Assembly: GCA_040954595.2 (NCBI GenBank)
Contig: CM082590.2
Span: 7,378,001 to 7,442,000 of the forward strand
Origin: Balanoglossus misakiensis
Lineage: Eukaryota; Hemichordata
DNA: 64,000 nt
Direction of reading: 5' to 3'
A model generated the notes under the pieces. It made no database searches, was not told where the DNA came from, and was given only the letters and a program-made list of their open reading frames with translations. The translations under genes and the position numbers were made by a program. Shown here piece after piece: positions 1-50,215 of this stretch (its first letter is position 1; each line of letters begins with the position of its first letter).

Positions 1-19
1 CAATCGTGTTCATACATGT

Positions 20-114
20 AGCTCTGCATGGCAGGGCTGTGTACGTCTTACAGCGATGCCTTCCCACCACATGCATGGCCGTAAGACACGTACACAGCCC
101 TGCCACGCAGAGCT
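20..114. repeat. Inverted repeat with 32-34 bp arms
   Basis: The left arm (20-51, starting agctctgcatgg) is matched by the reverse complement at 81-114 (ending cacgcagagct), with a 29-base spacer. The arms match with only a few differences. This is probably a small foldback element, with no coding content. Confidence 0.6.
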
Positions 115-1380
115 ATTATACACATACCACTGCTCTAACCTACACGGTTCAACTTCAGTGGTTCACCTCAAACACGGTGACACGATAACACAATCAAGAA
201 CCACGCCTCGAGAAGTGCCCGTATAGTGGGGGCCTGATCGTATATCACTAATAATTAAGTCACCAGCTACAAAGGATCTATTGTCTGGCGCCCCATAGAA
301 ATGCCCTGGGCAATGTCGACGTCCTTATCTATCTGTACTATAGAAAGTGAATAATGTTTATCAATTCTAGATCTGTGCTTTTGTAGCCATGTTATGTAAC
401 ACACACATCGATTCCCACAGTTGTCTATTTAAGACAAGAATTGTGTGTGGGAGTCTAGCGTGGTCTCACAATATTGGTGCATGGTAATATTACACAGAGA
501 CTGGACTTGCTGCATGTATACGGTATAAACCGAATCATTTCTTAATTAAATACGTAGATTTAAGCAGATTTTATCGGGAGAAATCGGTCAGAAAGGTCCA
601 GTCGCGTAAGTCACGTGATTGTCTACGCTGAGCGTAAAGTTTAATGTCCAACCCAAGCAAAGATTCGAAAAGTAGAAACAGTCACGCATGAATCAAGCGT
701 CAGTAATGAGAAAATATTACACACGCAAAACACCAAGGGGCTGGTGAGTTTGTCCCAACCGTGACCAAAAAGCCATGTTAACTCACAGTCCGTGTATTAA
801 TTGAGGGGAGTGTGGTTAATACTACGCCCATCCCTTCATGAACATGTTACGTGGCTGTGCAAGTTTACGGGACGTGCTTCGGATGGGAGGGGGAAGGGGG
901 AGGGGGTTTGGAGTGGAGTGGAGCCCTAGAATTTACAGGTATGTGCACCCGGCTGACTTCTCAGAGATCAGTTTACAAATCCTCACTGTTTAGGTGTTTT
1001 CGTTCGTGAATAGACATTGTTGTACACAGCGACCTGTCATTCACTTGTCGTGGGGAAAACTGTACCTGGTTGACTCCAACCAGTATTTGCGTGTATCATA
1101 AGTATAAGAAACTTGGTGGTGTTCAAAATTGTCCTAAATATGGTCCATACATACCTGGCCTACTATTCTCGTCGTGGGAGCTAGTACGGTTACCGCTGTT
1201 CCGCTCAGCTAACTCGCAAAACACTGCTGGGTTTGGAGGCTGGTTATTCTATACGAACTGGGCCTAGGCACTTCAGTGAATGGTGGTGTCGATGGAATAC
1301 ACAATAGAACTTAGCATTTGAATGGTCCGGTTTTTCGGGTCGTCAATCCCTGGCTATAGTGACTCTCCCAATGCCCACAA

Positions 1381-1600
1381 TACTGTAGTGTAAAACACTT
1401 TATTTTCGCGAGCAATTAATTTTCGCCTAATACGCGAGAGCCAAAATAGCGTGAAAATAAAAAGTCGCGTAAATTGTTATTGAAGATAACGATGCAGTGA
1501 ATGAAATAAGAGAACGCGAAAATTAATACTCGCGAAACAATGGCCTCTCTCGATATCGCGAAAAATTTAACTCGCGAAAATAAAGTGTTTTATTACAGTA
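1381..1600. mobile_element. 220-bp MITE with about 30-bp TIRs
   Basis: The left terminus at 1381 (tactgtagtgtaaaacac) and the right terminus ending at 1600 (gtgttttattacagta) are inverted repeats of about 30 bp that continue through ttattttcgcgag. The interior carries further short inverted copies of the cgcgaaaatt motif. It has no open frame, so it is a non-autonomous DNA element. The flanks share acaa on both sides, or TA could be the duplicated target; the superfamily is unresolved. Confidence 0.65.
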
Positions 1601-1795
1601 ACAACTGTGATGCCACGCGTGTATTTTATTCTCAGCTCATACTAGTATACACACATATTTGCGGTGTAGAGACCAGGACATTGTCAGGGGGCTGTCTACA
1701 GGGCTAACCCCTCTACCGGGTCGCCAAATCATGTTTGCAAGGGGAAAGGAGTGGGCGGGTCCCCCGAACAAGAAATGTGCCCTACTTTATAAGGC

Positions 1796-2548
1796 TAGGA
1801 ACTCTCTCGCTGCCCCTTTTTCCATTAAAGATGTACGTTCAGTAAAATTGAAAGTATTGTCATTTTTTTTAATTGTGGATTTTTGTATGTATAATGAAAA
1901 TCCGTAATAAAATATAGGGGTCACCACGCTTGTTTTTGAAATACATGCAGAGCCATGAATTTGGTCGATAATAGAAGAAAACTGTTGACTCAGCATTTTT
2001 CACCAATGGTTTGTCTATGGGCAAAATTTTTGACGCAATTTATCTCAAAATAGAGCACGGTGACCCCTATATTTTATTTGACCAATGAATTTATATTTAC
2101 TGGACTGAGCTATATGTGTAAAATTTCGTGAAAATGACAATAGTAGAAGTTTGTTTTCTGGCGATTATCAATGTAATCCTATGGGAAAAAGACCGGGCGC
2201 GCAGTGTTTCCGGTTTAATTGTTCTGCGCTTACATCCTTAATTACCTTTTGATACAAGACACCGTTTATGTTATTCTACATGTGGATATATAGTGAATCA
2301 ACGTTCGACCACACACAACTTCCATCCCACTTATAGACATGAGAGTGAAAAACTGGCCAAAATGAATAATCAGTCTCTACCGTTTATTCATTTTGGGCGA
2401 GTTTTTACTCTCATATCATACAAGCGGGATGGAAGTTGTGTGTGGTTGAACGTTGATTCACAACATGTATACACATGTAGAATAACATAAACGGTGTCTT
2501 GTATCATAATTAATGGCAAAAAGGCAGTGAGAGACTTTGTCCCTTTAA
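1796..2548. mobile_element. Palindromic TTAA MITE (copy a), split by another MITE
   Basis: The left piece (about 1796-1828) matches the start of the palindromic family seen complete at 38268-38622. The rest (2238-2548) continues the same family, with the arms around gatacaagacaccg and cggtgtcttgtatc. The break falls exactly at a TTAA, where the element at 1825-2241 is inserted. Confidence 0.65.
1825..2241. mobile_element. piggyBac-like MITE flanked by TTAA
   Basis: The element is bounded by TTAA on both sides, with termini agatgtacg and tacatcc. A second copy in the opposite orientation lies at 50968-51388, with cleaner termini ggatgtacg / cgtacatcc. Internal inverted repeats surround aaaatataggggtcacc. 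TTAA target duplication is the known signature of the piggyBac superfamily. There is no transposase. Confidence 0.7.
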
Positions 2549-3072
2549 AGCCCAAATTGCTGTATTTTTATATTTTGTTTGAAATGAAATGAAGTGTAAG
2601 TATGCTTATCCATGTGTGATCGCGAAAACTTTTCAAACTGGCAACGAACGTAATACAGCCACAATGTAATACAAATTGTTTGTGATGATGTACATTGTAG
2701 CAGTTCCATATTGCGCATGCTTTGACATGCTAGCAACAGTGTCCTTTTGGTGCCCTGAGACCCACAGTTGCAGACGCGACGACGCCCACCTTTTTACATC
2801 ACCAGGGTTACCAGGCCAGCTAGCTTTACTGGGCTGAAAGTTTAGTCCTTTTAATATGCAAATAGGCGAACGTGTTTTGGTCTCCTGAACGTTATTATTC
2901 TCTGGGTCACTGAACCAAGGTTTCTTTGTTAGTGTGTCCTCATCCAAGACATTGTGTGCACACTCTGTGAGATGTTTTTGAGGTCAGTGTTTTGTATAGT
3001 CCCTTGCCCCATTCCCACCGTTGTAAAGTGAGTCACATATTTGCCAGGCTGTATAGTTCGTCTCGCCCGGCC

Positions 3073-41193
<38,121 letters not shown>

Positions 41194-42515
41194 CCCTTTC
41201 ACCACCATGGTTCAATTTAGAGTCGCCATGGTTCAGTCAATGTTTCCATTGTTCCAACTTTTTACGTGTCGATTTTACAGACAGATGACCATAGACGACA
41301 CACAACTAAGCAGAAATAATACAGACAGTTGTATTACTAGGTTAACGTCGATGCCCACGGCCGGGCAAAACTAATCCCGATGATTGTGACAAGATAAGCT
41401 AATCTTTAGTCCCCGTTCACATTGTGTTTGGCACAGTTCTGGCCGACGTCGTCTCGCCAACCTGGTCTGGTTGTTTTTATACGATTTTCTCCATTGTCAA
41501 ATGATAGACTACACTGTTTTATATATGTCAATTGTGAAAGGTGTCAACTAGGACCAGAGTCGGACAAAACGTGTCCACACACACCAGGCTGGGACCAGAG
41601 TCGACCACAAACCACCCCATTAGACTGGGGAAAAAATTGTCTGGACAAGGGTCGGCCAGACCCATTCACACCTGTTTTTTGGGTCGGCCAAGTACCTGCC
41701 TAGGACAAGGGCCTAGCCTTTTTTTTAGTTATGTGAACGGCCTATAAGTCTTTAGTAAAAGTCTTTGTTTGCCATCCAGTTGCGTTTAAATTTTTGGGAT
41801 CCAAATTTGGTGCTTGCGCAGATTAGAAATAGGCTTGTATACTGTACCTACTACCATTTGGAAAGATTTGTTATCTAACAGAAGAACTAATATGGCTGTA
41901 AATGAATCTTGTGAATCGTTAGACATATGGAAAGGGAAATGATGAATGTATACTCCGTTGTACTGTAGGTTTTCTGTAAATTTCCAAACAACTGAAATAA
42001 GTCCATTGCTTTCATTCAGCAGTTTAGTTTAAGAGATTTTGTTTACAATTGATAATCATTTATTTTTTCTGAACCTAACAATGAAAGTTCTGTGTTTGTT
42101 CTGATAGAGAATGTACACCTGGGGGAAGGGGGGGGAGGTATTGGTTACAGGTCTTGGTCAATACATGTCCTGACTGTAGGGGGCGCTTAACTTCTAAGAT
42201 TTAATATACATGACCACAGCAACAACTATTCTTTTCATTGTACTAATACCGCAGTTTGTTTATTGATTTGAATTTTTTTTTTAAATGAGTTCGTTTTATT
42301 TCATTCTGGACATTTCTCAACAACGACAAGCAAAAAAAAAAAAATAACAAGCACAGACAAACTTCTGTAAAGGATGTCACATTTTTTTAAGATCTTGTTT
42401 GAAAATTATTTCAGTATTTGAGTCTTGAATACATAAACAACGGCATTTATGGATTTGAAAGAAATTATCGTCCGCGCCATCATTTTCACAGAAACTGTTG
42501 ACTTCGAAACTGTTA
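41194..42515. other. Aminopeptidase 3' flank, no gene seen
   Basis: Presumed 3' UTR and intergenic DNA. It has imperfect internal repeats of ggaccagagtcg at about 41550-41700 and a G-rich tract at about 42120-42140. No canonical AATAAA was found. Confidence 0.6.
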
Positions 42516-42608
42516 GTCTGGTCCCCTGCCCCATTCCCACCGCTGGCTGCGCTACGCTTTCCTTTAGCGTAGCGCAGCCAGCGGTGGGATTGGGGCAGGG
42601 GACCAGAC
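42516..42608. repeat. Hairpin, 43-bp arms with one mismatch
   Basis: Left arm 42516-42558 (gtctggtcccctgcccc...) and right arm 42566-42608 with a 7-base loop. 42 of 43 positions pair. Part of the arm (gccccattcccaccg) also occurs at about 3006-3020, just upstream of the aminopeptidase ATG. Confidence 0.85.
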
Positions 42609-42795
42609 TCGTGGTGAGGTTTCAAGCGCCGTTGTTTACTATTTGAATATTAGAAGCTCTCTGATTGGTTGAAAAAAAAACTGAACAGGTGTCAATTCGG
42701 AGCATGCGTGTTTCCAGAACTTTCCGGGAACTTTGGTAAGACGGGCGCATGCATGGCTTTGTCGGAGAAATGGCGTCGGTCGTTCACTGCCTTTA

Positions 42796-42949
42796 ATGTC
42801 CACGTCAAGAAGGAACTGTTCCAAGTCGAAGAACAAGTACCATGCGAAAAAGAAGTCTGAAACTCATGAAGGTTGCAGATATTGGTTTGCTCGCCGGGAA
42901 GTGTTCAAGTCGACCACAACCAGTCCTGAACATGAACGTTCAACAAAAG
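42796..42949 (+). CDS. Candidate exon A of an unknown gene
   Basis: From ATG 42796 the frame reads MSTSRRNCSKSKNKYHAKKK and runs to a donor (aaag|gtaaat at 42949). Lys/Ser/Thr-rich, no domain I recognise. Its exit phase (one base) fits the acceptor at 44033. The frame stays open upstream without an ATG. Other frames over the same stretch are also open, so the call is weak. Confidence 0.25.
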
Positions 42950-43259
42950 GTAAATCGATACACGTGTTTCATGTTTTCACAATTGTGTGTTGTGATACGC
43001 GTCCGTTCAACAAAAAAACGTCGCACCAGGCAATTGACGAAATTTTCTGTAAAAGTGTTGCAATTTTTGACCACAATTGCTTGGGATTTGTTACACGGAC
43101 TTTGTTCCTCCTAGCTATGTATGACTTAGAAAACGGTCCTTTTTCGAAGTCACAGGAGAAAAGCGACTGTGTTTTTGACTTCTTTTATGTTGAGTGCAAA
43201 TGAAATGGCTTCTTCGTTGTGGATGTAATTTGCTGTATATTCGTTTGAAATGTTTGTTT

Positions 43260-43900
43260 CTTTTCAATGCAAGTTTTTATGCGCATGTACATATCTTCGG
43301 CCTGAAATGATGCATAGACCGCACATGTTGAATTTTTCTCGGGTCGATGTCACGTGACCCCATCGCGCGGCATGGCCGTATCTGCAAGTAAATTTCTGTG
43401 AGGTTTACCGTCTGTTTGGCTGATAGCATAGTTGTAGAAACACATCCCTAAAAAGTTCGACACATATAGAATCATATCCTTACAGCAAAAGCCAGTTCTC
43501 TGTTCGGCTCAGTACATTTTTTATTGTATTCTAGTGTAGGGCAAATGACAATATTTTTCTAGTAGAGAGCCACGATTTTGGTGCTGAACTTGAACTACAG
43601 CATTTTCTTTGTTCTGATTCAGTAGAAAGACATGCAGCCATTTGTAGTGCAAGATACTATTTTTAATTCTAGAGGCATAACGATTTTTATTGCAGAGACT
43701 TTATTTTACGATTTTTTCGTAGTACACGTATAGATAATTTTCAGCGCAATTTGGAATTTTTTTGTAGTGCAAATAATTTTCAGCGCCAGTTTGACATTTT
43801 GTAATAGTAATCTTCCCAGGAATTTCTGATAGAGTAGCGTCTAATTTGCATAACAATATAAATAATTGTTATGTTAAGTTCTCGCGCGATGAAGATGACA
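43260..43900. repeat. Diverged copy of the module around the 80-bp array
   Basis: 43260-43360 resembles 44600-44640 and 51600-51720 (atgcaagttttt, tacatatcttcg, tgatgtcacgtga-like blocks). 43680-43810 has two or three decayed 80-bp units (tagtgcaaataattttcagcgc). Confidence 0.5.
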
Positions 43901-44032
43901 CACAGTTGTTGAAATTGTTGCTCATGATAGGAAGGTCTTTACAATAAGGCTTGTCTTAGTCATTTTTTTTCAATGTAGAATTTGTTAAAAACTGTTACAG
44001 AAAATTATTATTTTCATATTTTTTTCTTGCAG

Positions 44033-44126
44033 ATGAAGGGAATTCCGATGTCGTGAAAGAAACCAAAACCAGTGGATGTTGCCCCAAACTTTCGAACAGA
44101 CCCCCCAAGTGCTGGACCTATCAAAG
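44033..44126 (+). CDS. Candidate exon B of an unknown gene
   Basis: Bounded by a strong acceptor (tttttttcttgcag) and donor (caaag|gtgaga). In phase with exon A it reads DEGNSDVVKETKTSGCCPKL. It leaves two bases over, which does not join in frame to the CHMP5-like exon at 52429. No known family recognised. Confidence 0.25.
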
Positions 44127-44449
44127 GTGAGAGAAAATTGAGTGGTTATAGTTGAAACGTCTTGTGACATAGAGTCAGGAAATTGCATATGAAGTGGAAT
44201 CGGTGTCACACAATTCATGTTTTAGACTTTCAATCGAATGACGCTTGTGTGTGTGGGCGTGCATGTTCAATAAAAACGAAGATTGAGTGCCCGTGGGTTT
44301 TGTGTGCTTTTCAGAATCGTTTTGTACGCATGTACCTGAAAATAAGTGGCTGCAAGGTTTGTGTTAATTGAGTGTGCCCCCTCCTCCCCCTCCCCCGTCT
44401 CTTCTCCTTTGAGTGATAATTTTCGGAACGTTCAGAAAAGATCAGGATG

Positions 44450-44660
44450 TCAACTCCAACCGCGCCGCGTTCGCTCCAAAACCAGCGTGCTCACCTCTCG
44501 GGGTTCAAGGTCAAAACAGCCGAACTCACCGTAACGTAGTCCGTCAATGGTCTTGTTCAGTAATAGAACTTAGTGTTTTCTTTCCGATGTAGGGCCTAAG
44601 TTTTTGTGCGCGTGTACATATCTTCGTGAAATGCCGCATTGAGACAATTTTAACGCCCAA
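44450..44660. repeat. Segment duplicated at 51421-51700
   Basis: Shared blocks include gttcgctccaaaaccagc / gttcactccaaaatcagc and acgtagtccgtcaatg. It leads directly into the tandem array in this copy. Confidence 0.7.
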
Positions 44661-47600
44661 GGTTTACTTAAATTGTAGTGCAGATCATTTACAGCGCAAG
44701 TTTGATTTTTTTGCACTTCAGAACATTTTTAACGCCGTAATTTTAGTTTAATTGTAGTGCAGGAAATTTTCAGCGCAAGTTTAATTTTTTTGTACTTCAG
44801 AAAATTGTTAGCGCCCAGGGTTTATTTTAATTGTAGTGCAGATAATTTTCAGCGCAAGTTAATTTTTTTTGTACTTCAGAAAATTTTTACGCCCAAGGTT
44901 TACTTAAATTGTAGTGCAGGTAATTTTCAGCGCAAGTTTGACTTTTTTGTACTTCAGAAATTTTTTAGCGCCCAAGGTTTACTTTAATTATAGTGCAGAT
45001 ATTTTTTAGCGCACGTTTATTTTTTTTTGTACTTCAGAAAATTTTTAGCGCCCAAGGTTTACTTTAATCGTAGTGCAGATAATTTTTAGCGCAAGTTTAT
45101 TTTTTTTTGTACTTCAGAAATTTTTTAGCGCCCAAGGTTTACTTTAATCGTAGTGCAGATAATTTTTAGCGCAAGTTTATTTTTTTTTGTACTTCAGAAA
45201 ATTTTTAGCGCCCAAGGTTTACTTTAATCGTAGTGCAGATAATTTTTAGCGCAAGTTTATTTTTTTTTGTACTTCAGAAATTTTTTAGCGCCCAAGGTTT
45301 ACTTTAATTATAGTGCAGATATTTTTTAGCGCACGTTTATTTTTTTTGTACTTCAGAAAATTTTTAGCGCCCAAGGTTTACTTTAATTGTAGTGCAGATA
45401 TTTTTTAGCGCAAGTTTATTTTTTTTGTACTTCAGAAAATTTTTAGCGCCCAAGGTTTACTTTAATTATAGTGCAGATAATTTTTAGCGCAAGTTTATTT
45501 TTTTTGTACTTCTGAAAATTTTTAACGCCCAGGATTTACTTTAATTGTAGTGCAGATAATTTTCAGCGCAAGTTTATTTTTTTTGTACTTCAGATAATTT
45601 TTAGCGCCCAAGGTTTACTTTAATTATAGTGCAGATAATTTTCAGCGCAAGTTTATTTTTTTTGTACTTCAGATAATTTTTAGCGCCCAAGGTTTACTTT
45701 AATTATAGTGCAGATAATTTTCAGCGCAAGTTTAATTTTTTTGTACTTCAGATAATTTTAACGCCCAAGGTTTACTTTAATTGTAGTGAAGATAATTTTC
45801 AGCGCAAGTTTAACTTTTTTTTACTTCAGAAAATTTTAGCACCCAGGGTTTACTTTAATTAATTGTAGTGCAGATAATTTTCAGCGCAAGTTTAATTTTT
45901 TTGTACTTCAGATAATTTTTAGCACCCAGGGTTTACTTTAATTATAGTGCAGATAATTTTTAGCGCAAGTTTAATTTTTTTGTACTTCAGAAAATTTTTA
46001 GCGCCCAAGGTTTACTTTAATTATAGTGCAGATAATTTTCAGCGCAAGTTTATTTTTTTTGTACTTCAGATAATTTTTAGCGCCCAAGGTTTACTTTAAT
46101 TATAGTGCAGATAATTTTCAGCGCAAGTTTATTTTTTTTGTACTTCAGATAATTTTTAGCGCCCAAGGTTTACTTTAATTAATTGTAGTGCAGATAATTT
46201 TCAGCGCAAGTTTAATTTTTTTTTTACTTCAGAAAATTTTAGCACCCAGGGTTTACTTTAATTAATTGTAGTGCAGATAATTTTCAGCGCAAGTTTAATT
46301 TTTTTGTACTTCAGATAATTTTAACGCCCAAGGTTTACTTTAATTGTAGTGAAGATAATTTTCAGCGCAAGTTTAACTTTTTTTTTACTTCAGAAAATTT
46401 TAGCACCCAGGGTTTACTTTAATTAATTGTAGTGCAGATAATTTTCAGCGCAAGTTTAATTTTTTTGTACTTCAGATAATTTTAACGCCCAAGGTTTACT
46501 TTAATTGTAGTGAAGATAATTTTCAGCGCAAGTTTAACTTTTTTTTTACTTCAGAAAATTTTAGCACCCAGGGTTTACTTTAATTAATTGTAGTGCAGAT
46601 AATTTTCAGCGCAAGTTTAATTTTTTTTTTACTTCAGAAAATTTTAGCACCCAGGGTTTACTTTAATTAATTGTAGTGCAGATAATTTTCAGCGCAAGTT
46701 TAACTTTTTTTTTACTTCAGAAAATTTTAGCACCCAGGGTTTACTTTAATTAATTGTAGTGCAGATAATTTTCAGCGCAAGTTTAATTTTTTTTTTACTT
46801 CAGAAAATTTTAGCACCCAGGGTTTACTTTAATTAATTGTAGTGCAGATAATTTTCAGCGCAAGTTTAACTTTTTTTTTACTTCAGAAAATTTTAGCACC
46901 CAGGGTTTACTTTAATTAATTGTAGTGAAGATAATTTTCAGCGCAAGTTTAACTTTTTTTTACTTCAGAAAATTTTAGCACCCAGGGTTTACTTTAATTA
47001 ATTGTAGTGAAGATAATTTTCAGCGCAAGTTTAACTTTTTTTTACTTCAGAAAATTTTAGCACCCAGGGTTTACTTTAATTAATTGTAGTGCAGATAATT
47101 TTCAGCGCAAGTTTAACTTTTTTTTACTTCAGATAATTTTAACGCCCAAGGTTTACTTTAATTATAGTGAAGATAATTTTCAGCGCAAGTTTAACTTTTT
47201 TTTACTTCAGAAAATTTTAGCACCCAGGGTTTACTTTAATTAATTGTAGTGCAGATAATTTTCAGCGCAAGTTTAATTTTTTTGTACTTCAGATAATTTT
47301 AACGCCCAAGGTTTACTTTAATTATAGTGAAGATAATTTTCAGCGCAAGTTTAACTTTTTTTTACTTCAGAAAATTTTAGCACCCAGGGTTTACTTTAAT
47401 TAATTGTAGTGAAGATAATTTTCAGCGCAAGTTTAACTTTTTTTCACTTCAGAAAATTTTAGCACCCAGGGTTTACTTTAATTAATTGTAGTGAAGATAA
47501 TTTTCAGCGCAAGTTTAACTTTTTTTTACTTCAGAAAATTTTAGCACCCAGGGTTTACTTTAATTAATTGTAGTGAAGATAATTTTCAGCGCAAGTTTAA

Positions 47601-49010
47601 CTTTTTTTTACTTCAGAAAATTTTAGCACCCAGGGTTTACTTTAATTAATTGTAGTGCAGATAATTTTCAGCGCAAGTTTAATTTTTTTGTTCTTCAGAA
47701 AATTTTTAGCGCCCAAGGTTTACTTTAATTGTAGTGCAGATAATTTTCTGCGCAAGTTTAATTTTTTTGTACTTCAGAAAATTTTTAGCACCCAGGGTTT
47801 ACTTTAATTATAGTGCAGATAATTTTTAGCGCAAGTTTGACTTTTTTGTACTTCAGAAAATTTTTAACGCCCAAGGTTTACTTTAATTATAGTGCAGATA
47901 ATTTTTAGCGCAAGTTTATTTTTTTTTGTACTTCAGACAATTTTTAGCGCCCAAGGTTTACTTTAATTATAGTGCAGATAATGTTTAGCGCAAGTTTATT
48001 TTTTGTACTTCTGAAAATTTTTAGCGCCCAGGGTTTACTTTAATTGTAGTGCAGATAATTTTCAGCGCAAGTTTAATTTTTTTTTTTTACTTCAGAATTT
48101 ATTTAGTGCCCCAGGGTTTACTTTAATTGTAGTGCAGATAATTTTCAGCGCAAGTTTGACTTTTTTGTACTTCAGAACAATTTTAGCGCCCAGGGTTCAC
48201 TTTAATTGTAGTGCAGATAATTTTCAGCGCAAGTTTAATTTTTTTTTTTACTTCAGAATTTTGTTAGTGCCCCAGGGTTTACTTTAATTGTAGTGCAGAT
48301 AATTTTCAGCGCAAGTTTGACTTTTTTGTACTTCAGACAATTTTTAGCGCCCAAGGTTTAATTCAATTGTAGTGCAGGTAATTTTCAGCGCAAGTTTAAT
48401 TTTTTTTTACTTCAGAAAATTTTTAGTGCCCAGGGTTTACTTTAATTAATTATGGTGCAGATAATTTTCAGCGCAAGTTTAATTTTTTTGTACTTCAGAA
48501 TTTTTTTAGCGCCAAGGGTTTACTTTAATTATAGTGCAGATAGTTTTTAGCGCAAGTTTATTTTTTTTGTACTTCAGAAATTTTTTAGCGCCCAGGGTTT
48601 ACTTTAATTATAGTGCAGATAGTTTTTAGCGCAAGTTTATTTTTTTTTTTTTTACTTCAGAATTTTTTTAGTGCCCCAGGGTTTACTTTAATTGTAGTGC
48701 AGATAATTTTCAGCGCAAGTTTATTTTTTTTTTTTTTACTTCAGAATTTTTTTAGTGCCCCAGGGTTTACTTTAATTGTAGTGCAGATAATTTTCAGCGC
48801 AAGTTTGACTTTTTTGTACTTCAGAACATTTTTAGCGCCCAGGGTTCACTTTAATTATAGTGCAGATAATTTTCAGCGCAAGTTTAATTTTTTTTTTTAC
48901 TTCAGAATTTTTTTAGTGCCCCAGGGTTTACTTTAATTGTAGTGCAGATAATTTTCAGCGCAAGTTTGACTTTTTTGTACTTCAGACAATTTTTAGCGCG
49001 CAGTTTTTTT
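44660..49010. repeat. 80-bp tandem repeat array, about 54 copies
   Basis: Unit of about 80 bp: tagtgcagataattttcagcgcaagttt-type start, T-run, acttcagaaaatttt, agcgcccaaggtttactttaatt. Exact 80-bp spacing is visible at 45031, 45111 and 45191. There are two main subtypes (agcgcccaagg with attatagtg; agcacccaggg with attaattgtagtg), arranged in runs. No gene. Confidence 0.95.
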
Positions 49011-49239
49011 TTTTTTTTTCAGCAGATAATTTTTAACGCGCCGATTTTTTTTTTAGTGTTTACACAGTGGAATTTTTAGAATTTTCTTTTCTCAAAACAG
49101 AAGCAGACGTGCTCGCGTACTTGAAAAAAAAAAGTCTTGCTTAAGAAAAAATGTTTGTAAGTCTTGGAAACAATTCAAGAAAAAAAATAATTTAAGAAGA
49201 AAAAAAAGCAAGACATTGCTTTTGCTGTTTGGAACAAGG

Positions 49240-49440
49240 GAATCATCGTCCGCCTATCGGCGCCGGCCCCTGGGGGCGAAAAAGCCCCCAGCGGAAAGAG
49301 GTCAGGGCCCCTCTTTCCTCCGCCCAGCGTCCCGCCCGGGCCAGGGTATCGCCCAGCTCGTCACAGTCACGTCGAGATTCGAACCCGGGACCCGAAGATC
49401 GTCGGTAAGCTCTCCTCCCATGCCACTGGACCACCGAAAC
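49240..49440 (-). mobile_element. tRNA-derived SINE
   Basis: On the minus strand it has an RNA polymerase III A box (TGGTCCAGTGG, 49423-49433) and B box (GGTTCGAATC, 49376-49385) at tRNA-like spacing, followed by a GC-rich tail to about 49240. The T-arm no longer pairs and no acceptor stem closes, so it is not a functional tRNA. A truncated tail copy lies at about 52036-52078. Confidence 0.65.
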
Positions 49441-49509
49441 AATCCAATGGAGCTGAGCAAATTGTCCGTCTAGTGGGACACGCCCGACGATCAGGTCACG
49501 TGACTTAGT

Positions 49510-50215
49510 CTCAAATTGTAGACTTGTTCCCCAAATTAATTGTAGACTTGTTCCCCAAATTAATTTTAGACTTGTTCCCCAAATTTATTTTAGACTTGTT
49601 CCTTAATTTAGTCTCAAATTGTAGACTTGTTCCCCAAATTAATTTTAGACTTGTTCCCCAGATTTATTTTAGACTTGTTCCTTAATTTAGTTTTAGACTT
49701 GTTTCTCAAATTAATTGTAGACTTGTTCCCCAAATTTATTTTAGACTTGTTCCTTAATTTAGTTTTAGACTTGTTTCTCAAATTAATTGTAGACTTGTTC
49801 CCCAAATTAATTTTAGGCTTGTTCCCTAAATTACTTTTAGACTTGTTTCTTAATTTAGTTTTAGACTTGTTTCTCAAATTAATTGTAGACTTGTTCCCCA
49901 AATTAATTTTAGACTTGTTCCTTAAATTACTTTTAGACTTGTTTTTCTTAATTTAGTTTTAGACTTGTTTCTCAAATTAATTGTAGACTTGTTCCCCAAA
50001 TTAATTTTAGACTTGTTCCTTAAATTACTTTTAGACTTGTTTTTCTTAATTTAGTTTTAGACTTGTTTCTCAAATTAATTGTAGACTTGTTCCCCAAATT
50101 AATTTTAGACTTGTTCCTTAAATTACTTTTAGACTTGTTTCTTAATTTAGTTTTAGACTTGTTTCTCTCAAATTAATTGTAGACTTGTTCCCCAAATTAA
50201 TTTTAGACTTGTTCC
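49510..50215. repeat. 24-bp tandem array 1 (+ orientation)
   Basis: About 29 units of tagacttgttccccaaatta / tagacttgtttcttaattta type. Same family as 52958-55540 and 60280-63780. Confidence 0.93.

Larger units (their letters stand above)
1..3072. other. Upstream region without recognisable gene
   Basis: I see no convincing coding exon here: open frames are short and lack domain-like sequence. It holds a 32-34 bp inverted repeat at 20-114, a MITE at 1381-1600, a MITE nested in another MITE at about 1796-2548, and the presumed promoter and 5' UTR of the aminopeptidase just before 3073. An octamer-like ATGCAAAT lies at 2856-2863, but nothing else supports it as a regulatory site. Confidence 0.6.

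Noticed and set aside
42516-42608. Rho-independent terminator
   Set aside because: Strong hairpin but no U-run, and the context is eukaryotic.
49366-49440. Functional tRNA gene
   Set aside because: A and B boxes are present, but the acceptor and T stems do not pair and there is a long GC-rich tail, so SINE fits better.
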